A stretch of 30,490 bases of DNA, taken from the NCBI GenBank assembly GCA_900539145.1, contig UQAX01000034.1, forward strand, positions 1 through 30,490, read 5' to 3'. Source of the stretch: an uncultured Blautia sp. Its GTDB lineage: Bacteria; Bacillota; Clostridia; Lachnospirales; Lachnospiraceae. Below the pieces are notes generated by a model. The model was not told the DNA's origin, ran no database searches, and was given only the letters and a program-made list of their open reading frames with translations. Both the position numbers and the translations under genes were made by a program. The first letter of the stretch is position 1; every line of letters begins with the position of its first letter. Of this stretch, positions 1 through 6,900 are shown in pieces.

Positions 1-61
1 TTGTGTGGGCTATTTTCATTCATTGTTCCAACAAAAGTCGGAATTTCCTATTATATAAAAA

Positions 62-104
62 AAGAATGCTGCACAAAACTCATATTATTTCATGCAACAT
101 TCTT
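62..104 (-). terminator. Rho-independent terminator after the HbpS-like gene
   Basis: Read on the minus strand, a 12-bp stem (AAGAATGTTGCA pairing with TGCAGCATTCTT, one G-U pair) is followed by a run of seven T. It lies 10 bp beyond the stop of the gene at 114-608 and closes the trpS operon. Positions 1-61 hold no gene I can support. Confidence 0.85.
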
Positions 105-113
105 CTGTCAAAT

Positions 114-608
114 TTACAATGCCCGAATTCTCGGCACTTCATCAATATGAAGATATCTGCTTACTGTTTTTACAATAATATCGTGGTTGATAAAGTGACT
201 TTGATTGGAGACCATAATCGCTCCGATTACTCCCACCTCTTCCACACGTATAGGAAATCCTCCTCCCAAACAGGAGTATTCCCTTTCGTCGAGTCCGATT
301 TCCGCTAAAGCTTCTTCGCTGCGTTTTAACTCACTGTACAAAAGCATGGTACTTTTCTCCATCCTCTTTACAGTGGCAAACATTTTATTCATCCATTCCT
401 CGTTATTTAAGGTCGTTCCGTTTCCTGCATACTTAAATACCGTATAACCATTGTTCAGACGGATTTCCACTGCTGTGTCCAAGCCACGTTTTTTTGCCTC
501 TGCTACCAACAAATTACCTAATTCCCATGCGTCCTCGTTGGTAAAATGATTAAATTGTAAAATTTCTTCCTGCATTGCCAATACTGTAATTACTTCTTCA
601 ACAGTCAT
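114..608 (-). CDS. HbpS/GlcG-like heme-binding domain protein (UPF0303 family)
   Basis: A 164-residue soluble protein with no signal peptide or membrane segment. The pattern (N-terminal helices, then the LGNLLVAEAKKRG segment, a central TVFKYAGNGT strand and a C-terminal GGGFPIRVEEVGVIGAIMVS block at about 116-135) is that of the UPF0303/HbpS-like family, whose fold resembles the heme-degrading HbpS/GlcG proteins. The GGxFPI block is the family's best-conserved part. The biochemical role of UPF0303 members is not settled, so heme binding is only inferred from the fold. The start follows GGGAGGTG at a normal distance. It lies 17 bp downstream of trpS with no promoter visible between, so the two are probably co-transcribed. 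Family assignment is fairly firm, function is open. Confidence 0.75.
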   Translation of the reverse strand: MTVEEVITVLAMQEEILQFNHFTNEDAWELGNLLVAEAKKRGLDTAVEIRLNNGYTVFKYAGNGTTLNNEEWMNKMFATVKRMEKSTMLLYSELKRSEEALAEIGLDEREYSCLGGGFPIRVEEVGVIGAIMVSNQSHFINHDIIVKTVSRYLHIDEVPRIRAL

Positions 609-625
609 AAAGACACCTCCCGTTC

Positions 626-1630
626 TTAACGAATTCTATCAGGAAATCCCACCTTGCGCTGTACCTTTCTCAATGTTTTGTTTGCAAAATACTGCGCTTT
701 TTCACCATTTTCTTTAATAATAGAGTCAAGATATGCTTTCTCTTTCTCCAGTCTGGCTACTTCATCCTGCAATGGTTTTAATACGCTGACAACTGCTTCT
801 CCCACTGCCATTTTCAGCTCACCGTAGCCTTTTCCTTCAAATTCCTTTACTGCTTCCTGTGATGTTTTATTCAAACATGCACAATAAATATCAATCAGAT
901 TTTTAATTCCCGGCTGTTCATCACGATAAGCAATACATGCTTCAGAGTCCGTCACAGCACGTTTGCATTTTCTCATAATAGTATCCGGATCGTCCATGAG
1001 ATAAATGCTCCCGTTTGGATTTTCATCTGATTTTGACATTTTCTTGGACGGTTCCTGAAGACTCATGATTTTCGCTCCTACCTTACCGATATACGCCTCC
1101 GGTATCGTAAATACGTCTCCGTAAATATTGTTAAAACGAGTGGCAATATCTCTTGTCAGCTCCAAATGCTGCATCTGGTCAATCCCCACCGGAACTACAT
1201 CTGCCTGATACAGTAAAATATCGGCAGCCATAAGCACCGGATAAGTAAACAGCCCCGCATTGATATTATCTGCGTGTTTTGCAGCCTTGTCCTTAAACTG
1301 TGTCATACGGTTTAATTCGCCCATATAAGTAAAGCAATTTAAAATCCATGCCAGCTCTGCATGTCCGCTTACATGAGACTGATAATAAATGCAGTTTTTC
1401 TTTGGATCAAGTCCTGCTGCAATGTATAAAGTCAATAAAGCCCTTGCTCTTTTTCTAAGAGTAGCCGGGTCCTGTCGTACAGTAATAGAGTGCATATCTA
1501 CCACGCTGTAAAAACATTCATATTCGTCATTTAAGGTTACCCAGTTTTTCAGCGCTCCCAGATAATTTCCCAATGTCAGGTTTCCGGTTGCCTGCATACC
1601 ACTGAATAAAACTTTCTTATCATTTATCAT
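626..1630 (-). CDS. trpS: Tryptophanyl-tRNA synthetase
   Basis: Class I aminoacyl-tRNA synthetase that charges tRNA-Trp in the cytoplasm. From the ATG at 1630 it is 334 residues, the usual bacterial length. The HIGH-type motif is TLGNYLG near residue 19 and the KMSKS motif is intact (KKMSKSDENPNG), with the family block DVVPVGIDQMQHLELTRDIA between them. The open frame extends 15 bases further to a TTG at 1645, but GGAGG lies inside that extension, 8 bases before the ATG at 1630, which I take as the start. A promoter lies just upstream. Unlike some Firmicutes trpS genes there is no T-box leader: the transcript leader is only about 35 nt. The HbpS-like gene follows in the same operon. Confidence 0.95.
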   Translation of the reverse strand: MINDKKVLFSGMQATGNLTLGNYLGALKNWVTLNDEYECFYSVVDMHSITVRQDPATLRKRARALLTLYIAAGLDPKKNCIYYQSHVSGHAELAWILNCFTYMGELNRMTQFKDKAAKHADNINAGLFTYPVLMAADILLYQADVVPVGIDQMQHLELTRDIATRFNNIYGDVFTIPEAYIGKVGAKIMSLQEPSKKMSKSDENPNGSIYLMDDPDTIMRKCKRAVTDSEACIAYRDEQPGIKNLIDIYCACLNKTSQEAVKEFEGKGYGELKMAVGEAVVSVLKPLQDEVARLEKEKAYLDSIIKENGEKAQYFANKTLRKVQRKVGFPDRIR

Positions 1631-1670
1631 CTTTCTGTCCTCCAACTACTACAATTTCCCTTATTTAGTT

Positions 1671-1699
1671 ATTCTAGCACGTTTTATCTTTGTCAGCAA
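1671..1699 (-). promoter_or_regulatory. trpS promoter
   Basis: Minus strand: -35 TTGCTG (1694-1699), 17-bp spacer, -10 TAGAAT (1671-1676). It is back to back with the luxS promoter, whose -35 starts 8 bp away. Confidence 0.75.
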
Positions 1700-1706
1700 C
1701 TATTGC

Positions 1707-1735
1707 TTGCTTCCAACCTCGAAAATGTTTATAAT
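1707..1735 (+). promoter_or_regulatory. luxS promoter
   Basis: Plus strand: -35 TTGCTT (1707-1712), 17-bp spacer, -10 TATAAT (1730-1735). The predicted leader is under 30 nt, leaving no room for a riboswitch. Confidence 0.75.
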
Positions 1736-1769
1736 AAAGTCACTATTACAAAAAGAGAGGATTAAAAAT

Positions 1770-2249
1770 ATGGAAAAAATCGCAAGCTTCACTATTGATC
1801 ATATAAAGCTTCAGCCGGGAATTTATGTATCTCGCAAGGATTTTGTGGGAAGAGAAGTTATTACTACTTTTGATTTACGCATGACTTCTCCCAACGAAGA
1901 ACCAGTTATGAATACTGCCGAAGTACATACCATCGAACATCTGGGCGCTACTTTTTTAAGAAACCATAAAGATTTTTCTGATAAAGTAATCTATTTTGGA
2001 CCTATGGGATGTCGTACAGGCTTCTATCTTCTTCTAGCAGGAGATTATGAGTCTAAGGATATTGTTCCTCTTATTACAGAAATGTTTATCTTTATCCGGG
2101 ATTTCCACGATGAAGTGCCGGGCGCTTCCGCAAAAGACTGCGGAAACTATCTGGATATGAATTTGAATATGGCAAACTGGCTGGCAGATAAATATTTAAA
2201 TAATGTACTTTTCAATATCTCTGAAGAAAGACTGGTTTATCCGGAATAA
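1770..2249 (+). CDS. luxS: S-ribosylhomocysteine lyase (LuxS)
   Basis: LuxS cleaves S-ribosylhomocysteine to homocysteine and DPD, the precursor of autoinducer-2, and so serves both the activated methyl cycle and signalling. The 159-residue length is typical. The metal-binding HxxEH motif is present (H53, E56 context HTIEH, H57), as are the catalytic cysteine in GPMGCRTGFY (C81) and the third metal ligand C124 in the AKDCGNY segment. The open frame extends upstream to 1707, but that extension overlaps the promoter; the ATG at 1770 has AAAGAGAGG 9 bases upstream. Single-gene unit, divergent from trpS. No strong hairpin terminator is seen directly after the stop. Confidence 0.96.
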   Translation: MEKIASFTIDHIKLQPGIYVSRKDFVGREVITTFDLRMTSPNEEPVMNTAEVHTIEHLGATFLRNHKDFSDKVIYFGPMGCRTGFYLLLAGDYESKDIVPLITEMFIFIRDFHDEVPGASAKDCGNYLDMNLNMANWLADKYLNNVLFNISEERLVYPE

Positions 2250-2387
2250 TTTTTTTAGAAAAAAAGAAGGGAATAGTTACACCTTTTACTGGGAATTTTT
2301 AAAGAATTATTTCTAATTTTAATAACTAACCTATGTTAAAATCAGAAAATAGAAAGGAAATTTTTTTCATAAACCTTATATATTCGA

Positions 2388-2416
2388 TTGCATTTTTTCT
2401 TTATCTAGCTTATAAT
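2388..2416 (+). promoter_or_regulatory. Promoter of the antitoxin RNA
   Basis: -35 TTGCAT (2388-2393), 17-bp spacer, perfect -10 TATAAT (2411-2416). No open reading frame follows before the terminator at 2472-2510, so it drives a short non-coding RNA. Between luxS (stop 2249) and here I see no gene. Confidence 0.8.
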
Positions 2417-2422
2417 ATATTT

Positions 2423-2511
2423 AAAGGAACAACCGCCCACAAGGGGTTGACCGTCTGAATGAGTAGAAAATCCACCCTTTCGCTTGCCAAAGTTTCAAGG
2501 GTGGTTTTTCT
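2423..2511 (+). ncRNA. Candidate antitoxin small RNA of a type I toxin-antitoxin locus
   Basis: A transcript of about 90 nt is predicted from the strong promoter at 2388-2416 to a terminator with stem CCACCCTT/AAGGGTGG (2472-2479 and 2497-2504) followed by TTTTTC. The 5' part can form a small hairpin (AACC at 2431 with GGTT at 2444). The opposing toxin gene ends at 2523, only about 12 bp beyond the terminator, so the toxin message's 3' end must run into this region and be complementary to the RNA, as in the Fst, TxpA/RatA and BsrG/SR4 systems. The 7-mer CCACCCT occurs again on the same strand at 2651-2657, inside the toxin leader, giving a second possible contact. The 5' end is inferred from the promoter; no homologous RNA family is claimed. 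Confidence 0.65.
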
Positions 2512-2522
2512 ATTTAATAGAA

Positions 2523-2609
2523 TTACTTACAAAATGTAAAAATAAATGTAAGCAATGCCAAAATAAACATTCCAAACGACATTAAGTCTTTAAAATCAAA
2601 ATGTTTCAT
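2523..2609 (-). CDS. Putative holin-like toxin peptide (Fst/TxpA-type, type I TA)
   Basis: A 28-residue peptide read from ATG at 2609 to TAA at 2523. It has a short charged N-terminus (MKHFDFKDL), one hydrophobic helix (MSFGMFILALLTFIFTF) and a lysine at the end. The SFG-x-FI-x-ALLT pattern is the hallmark of the small putative holin-like toxin family in Firmicutes, usually encoded as type I toxins that insert in the membrane. A strong GGAGGTGG Shine-Dalgarno lies about 8 bases before the start, and a good promoter lies 72 bp upstream. The gene is convergent with a short plus-strand RNA that would be its antisense antitoxin. It is too small for routine gene calling. The coding call is strong; toxicity is inferred from the family and the layout. 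Confidence 0.8.
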   Translation of the reverse strand: MKHFDFKDLMSFGMFILALLTFIFTFCK

Positions 2610-2680
2610 CAGCACCACCTCCATTCTATGTATTATAAAATGAAGGTCAGCCACCCTGTAACACGGTTATCCCTAATAAT

Positions 2681-2709
2681 ATTCTACCATTTGGGACAAT
2701 CGTTTACAA
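2681..2709 (-). promoter_or_regulatory. Promoter of the toxin message
   Basis: Minus strand: -35 TTGTAA (2704-2709), 17-bp spacer, -10 TAGAAT (2681-2686). The leader would be about 65 nt. Part of it (2645-2668) resembles the antitoxin RNA's 5' part (both run AACCG ... TGACC). Confidence 0.65.
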
Positions 2710-2712
2710 TCA

Positions 2713-2865
2713 CTTTTTCCACTCAAAGATGTCAAAAAACTTAAACTCTATAAGATAAAATCAGAAAATAATTTGATTGTAAATGCCGCTGATGGATGGG
2801 TGTCCTTTGATGAAATGTTTAAAAAATATGACAATATTGTTCCATTAGATATTAAACTCACCTAA
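2713..2865 (+). pseudogene. Possible decayed coding fragment (C-terminal remnant)
   Basis: An open stretch without a usable start codon or ribosome binding site ends at TAA 2863-2865. Its translation has a natural protein-like composition (for example NLIVNAADGWVSFDEMFKKY followed by DNIVPLDIKLT), which suggests the tail of a once longer gene. I do not recognise the family. It partly overlaps the toxin promoter, so the junction between remnant and toxin locus may mark an old insertion or deletion. The remaining bases up to 2985 hold only the repeat at 2924-2954. Confidence 0.3.
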
Positions 2866-2923
2866 CTCTTAACACTCCACACAGCTAAAGCAAAGTATTA
2901 ACCAATTTATAGATGATAAAAAT

Positions 2924-2954
2924 TCCACCCATCCTTTCACTTGCCAAAGTTTTT
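2924..2954 (+). repeat. Imperfect second copy of the antitoxin-RNA terminator region
   Basis: Positions 2924-2954 match 2471-2495 of the small RNA: TCCACCC, then CTTTCACTTGCCAAAG against TTTCGCTTGCCAAAG. The copy has a 3-base insertion and lacks the closing AAGGGTGG arm, so it no longer forms the terminator. It looks like the remains of a second, related toxin-antitoxin RNA, or a duplication. Confidence 0.5.
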
Positions 2955-2984
2955 CAGACGGCAGTTTTAATGGGAGAACTCCAT

Positions 2985-3581
2985 TTAAGACAATTCTCCT
3001 CTTTCATCAATGTCCTGTAATTCTTTTTTATCTTCTACTTCAAAATAAAACACTTCTTTTTCATACTTTCGCAGTACGCATTTTCCCCCTTTATCCCCTT
3101 GCAGACATTCCAGCTCTTCTTTATATTTTTCATGAAAAATAACGGGATTTCCCATTTCTTTTCCACATTTTACACAGCCAATGGTTTTACCCGTTTGAAC
3201 AAAAGCCCGCAAAAAATCTTCTATCGTTTTCTCTTTCAAATACGGTTGGTCTGCCACAAAAAATATATAATAATTCTCGTCCTCTTTTTCTTCAAATTTC
3301 TGTGCCTTACAAAGCCCCAATTTTAAAGAGGATGAAATCCCCTGCCTGCTGTTCTCATTTTTTATTGCTTCTATCTTTCTTTTCTTCATTTCCTGAAGAA
3401 TTTCATCATACTGTGTAACCATTACCAAACTGTCCAATGTCCTTTTTTTTAAAAGCTTTTCCAAACGTTCTGTCAAATGAAGATACAGCGCTTTTCCTTT
3501 TAAAGGATACAATAATTTATTTCCCCGAAACCTATGTGAAAATCCTGCTGCCAGCAAAATTCCATGTATTCTTTTTCCCAT
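2985..3581 (-). CDS. MobA/MocA-like nucleotidyltransferase
   Basis: A 198-residue cytosolic NTP-transferase of the GT-A fold. The N-terminal nucleotide-binding loop is LLAAGFSHRFRGNKLLYPL (residues 9-27), the metal-binding ADQP motif follows at about 109, then GNPVIF, the GDKGG loop, and a terminal DID. This order is that of molybdenum cofactor cytidylyltransferase (MocA) and related MobA-like enzymes, which load CTP or GTP on molybdopterin. No other molybdenum cofactor or molybdoenzyme gene is in the window, so the substrate is uncertain; Lachnospiraceae often carry such a gene next to xanthine dehydrogenase-type clusters, absent here. AGGAGGG lies properly before the ATG. The C-terminus is very rich in K and E. 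Confidence 0.75.
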   Translation of the reverse strand: MGKRIHGILLAAGFSHRFRGNKLLYPLKGKALYLHLTERLEKLLKKRTLDSLVMVTQYDEILQEMKKRKIEAIKNENSRQGISSSLKLGLCKAQKFEEKEDENYYIFFVADQPYLKEKTIEDFLRAFVQTGKTIGCVKCGKEMGNPVIFHEKYKEELECLQGDKGGKCVLRKYEKEVFYFEVEDKKELQDIDERGELS

Positions 3582-3611
3582 CTGTTCCCTCCTAAAAAAT
3601 AGAAAAAAGGG

Positions 3612-3640
3612 TTGACACCCATACTTTTTTTTGATAGAAT
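3612..3640 (+). promoter_or_regulatory. tRNA-Thr promoter
   Basis: Consensus -35 TTGACA (3612-3617), 17-bp spacer, -10 TAGAAT (3635-3640), 28 bp before the tRNA. Confidence 0.85.
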
Positions 3641-3668
3641 TTATAATTGTGAAACGACAAAATAATTT

Positions 3669-3741
3669 GCTGCCATGGCTCAGTCGGTAGAGCGTCGCCT
3701 TGGTAAGGCGGAGGTCGGCGGTTCAAGTCCGCTTGGCAGCT
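3669..3741 (+). tRNA. tRNA-Thr (anticodon GGT)
   Basis: Cloverleaf of 73 nt: acceptor GCTGCCA pairs with TGGCAGC; the D arm contains GCTCAGTCGGTAGAGC; the anticodon stem TCGCC/GGCGG closes the loop TTGGTAA with anticodon GGT; the T arm is GGCGGTTCAAGTCCGCT. The discriminator is T and CCA is not encoded. It stands alone between its own promoter and terminator. Confidence 0.95.
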
Positions 3742-3747
3742 TTTAAA

Positions 3748-3775
3748 AACCCTTGATATTTCAAGGGTTTTTATT
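3748..3775 (+). terminator. Terminator of tRNA-Thr
   Basis: Perfect 9-bp stem AACCCTTGA/TCAAGGGTT with a 4-base loop, followed by TTTATTATTTT. Confidence 0.85.
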
Positions 3776-3826
3776 ATTTTATAAGAATTTACGTTGTTGC
3801 GCAACCTTTTATTTTTCTTTAAATAT

Positions 3827-3877
3827 AAAGAAGCTGCCACTTCTCCGTTTTTTAATCATTAAAGCAGCAACTTCTTT
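3827..3877 (-). terminator. Probable terminator of the fucosidase gene
   Basis: On the minus strand AAAGAAG and GCTGC pair with GCAGC and CTTCTTT around a long loop; the trailing T tract is weak (TATATTT). It lies 45 bp beyond the stop codon. Confidence 0.45.
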
Positions 3878-3921
3878 CAATTAAAATTTCATATCTTTTA
3901 AATAGTCTTTTCTTATGCCCT

Positions 3922-6900
3922 TTATATCATCTGTCCGGATGCTCCTACATAATATCCATCAATCCACTGATTAGATACCATTGCTCCGTCTGCATTTAGA
4001 TAATACCAATATCCTCCTACAAATACCCAGCCGGTCTGCATTGCTCCCCACTGGTCCATATAGTACCAGTGACCGTTTACAGATACCCAGCCGGTTTCCA
4101 TCACTCCGCTGTCATTCATGAAATACCAGTGACCATTTACTTCTACCCAGCCGGTTTCCATCACTCCGCTGTCATTCATGTAATACCAGTGACCATTTAC
4201 TTCTACCCAGCCGGTTTCCATCGCTCCGCTGTCATTCATGTAATACCAGTGACCATTTACTTCTGCCCAGCCGGTTTCCATCGCTCCGCTGTCATTCATG
4301 TAATACCAGTGACCGTTTACAGATACCCAGCCGGTGCACATTGCTCCCCACTGGTCCATATAATACCAGTGACCGTTTACAAATACCCAGCCGGTTTCCA
4401 TCGCTCCGCTGTCGTTCAAGAAATACCAATGACCATTTACTTCTGCCCAGCCGGTTTCCATAATACCATTGTCATTAAAATAATACCATGTTCCCGAAAT
4501 ATCTTTCCAACCGATTGCTTTGTTTCCGTTTTCATAATACTCCCAACCATTTCCTGTCTGAACCCAGCCTTCTTTTTCTTCTTCTTCAAAAGAAAATGCA
4601 AACTGTGCCGGAACAGATTTATGGCCTTCTTCATCAAAAGCTATAATCTTTACTACATAAATCTGATTTTTTACAAGTCCTTGTAATGTAAATGCTTCTT
4701 TTTCTGCAACCCCTTTCTTTACACCGTCTACATAAACGATGTACCCTGCTGTCTTAGTATCTGTCGGAGCTTTCCATGTCAATTTTACACTATCTTTTCC
4801 TGTAACCGTTTTTACAATTTCCGTAACAGGTGGAATTGTATTCCCTTCATTTGGATTTGTTGTTGTCACCTCGTTGATTTCAATAGCTTTTTCTGATTTT
4901 CCGCCTTCATTTACTGCATAAATCTTAAAGTTATATGTCGTTCCCGGCTCTAATCCTGTTACTCTCACAAAAGTATCTGTTGCTTCTGCCCTTACTTGAT
5001 GTTCGTTATCTGTAATTTCATAAGCTTTTGCACCTTGCACTTTATCCCATTCTAATACAATCTGCTTTGACTCTACTAAAATAGCTTTTCCTGTTTCCTG
5101 TTTCACAACAGGTGGCTGTGCTTTTCCTAAAGCTACAATGGCTGCTTTTAACGCTTCTGCTGCCTTGTCTATTTCCTCCTGTTTTACATCATCTTTATTC
5201 ATAACAGAAACAGCTTCTTTATATATCTTTTGTAATTCTGCCCATTTATCCTGTGGATAAGCTTCTTCTGACAACACAGATGCTTCTGTAATAACGTCCT
5301 GAAGAGTTGATTTATCCAAAGCGGAAGAGTCTGCTGGAGCATATACCTTCAAATAATCCAGATTTGCCTGCTGTTTTCCATCTCTGTCAGTAATTACACA
5401 CTTAATCCTATGCTCTCTATTGGAAAGTTCTTCTGATTTAAACAACAGTGCCTGATCTTCTCCTGTTCCAATTTCTGTATCAAAGGAATAAGTATCTACT
5501 TTTTCATCATCCAGATAGATTTCAAAGTTTCCACAGTTTTGATGCTTCTGTACATAGATTTCAATCTGAGTTCCTGTAAAGGTATATTCAAAAAATTTGC
5601 CTGCTCCCGTTGCTTCTGTCTTTGTTCCGCCATGGTGTCTGTCTGCTTCTCCATCCCATGTAGACCAGCCTTCGCTCCATGTAATGGAAGGATTTGGTTT
5701 CCACTTTCTGTTTTCCTGTACAGCATCTTCAATTTCTGTTACTGTATTTGCATTTTCCTGTTTTAAGGCTACCTTTAAGGTCACTTCTCCGCTCTTTGTA
5801 GTATCTGCTTTTGATACCGCAATAATCTTTACTTCGCCATTTTTTTCTTTTACGGTTACAAGACCATTTTCATTCACCTCTGCAATAGAAGTATCAGAAG
5901 AAGACCATGTTACACTTTTATCCTGCACGTCTTCCGGCAATATTTCTGCTTTCATTTGAACAGTACTGTTTGCTTTTCCGATAGTTGTAATTCCCGATAC
6001 TGCTGATACCTGAACAGAAGCAGGCATTGACATCGTATTATCCAGAACACGGAAAGCATCTAACTCTACTTTTGTAGATTTTCCTGCTCCCTGACTGCTC
6101 TTATTTAATACCTTCAAGGTAATCGTATGTTTTCCGTAAGACAAATCGTCTTTTTCGAAAACTTTCTGCTGACGCTTTGTTTGCGCACTGTATGTATCGA
6201 TTTTTCCGTAAGACTTATCGTCAATCAGAACTTCCATTATTCCTCTGTCGTGATTGGTACAGGTAATTACCTCAATTCCTGTTCCTACAAAATTCAAAGA
6301 AACACTTTCATTCCCCTGTGGAGTATTCAGATATTTAATTGTACCATTATAATTTACATCTTCTTTCCAATCACCCCATGCACCTTCATAGATAATATGG
6401 CTGTCGGTATCATCAATCATTCCCGCAGTTACGCCTTTGTCTTTTATGGTAACAAACTCTGTTTTCTCAGACTCCAGCTCAGAAGTCACTGCTGTAATCT
6501 GATATTTCATAGTACCCAGTTTTTCGTATGCTGTTACATCCTTGTAAGAGTTGGTTTTTACATTGCTTGCGATTAACTGTACATCTCCGTTTCCTACTTT
6601 GCGATATACATTAAAACAAACTCCATCCGCTTCTGCTTCATCCCATGTAAGTTCTACACTTTGTTCATCCAAACGTTCTGCTGTAAGACCGGTAGGAACT
6701 TTCACACTCTGCGGAATATTTTTTATAATATAAGTTTTTCCCTTTTCTGTTTCAAAAGAAATACGATCTGCTGTCAAAGCCTTCATCTCTACCGGATTTC
6801 CTTTTTCATCAAAAACCGTTGCCAAAGAAGCATTCTTTGTCTGAACCGTTGCAGTTCCTCCGTTTCTTGATAAAACAGATGCCTCTGTCAGATTTTTGTC

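Noticed and set aside
626..1699. T-box leader for trpS
   Set aside because: The leader is only about 35 nt from the promoter and shows no T-box core.
3592..3840. 82-codon open frame on the minus strand across the tRNA-Thr region
   Set aside because: It runs antisense through the tRNA, its promoter and terminator, and has no supporting ribosome binding site.
3925..4569. Regular repeats considered as a CRISPR array
   Set aside because: Units are contiguous, 60 bp, coding and without variable spacers.
4069..4686. 205-codon open frame on the plus strand with a repeated PAGFHRSAVIH pattern
   Set aside because: It is the complement of the fucosidase's 60-bp repeats; the protein repeat is a shadow and no ribosome binding site precedes it.
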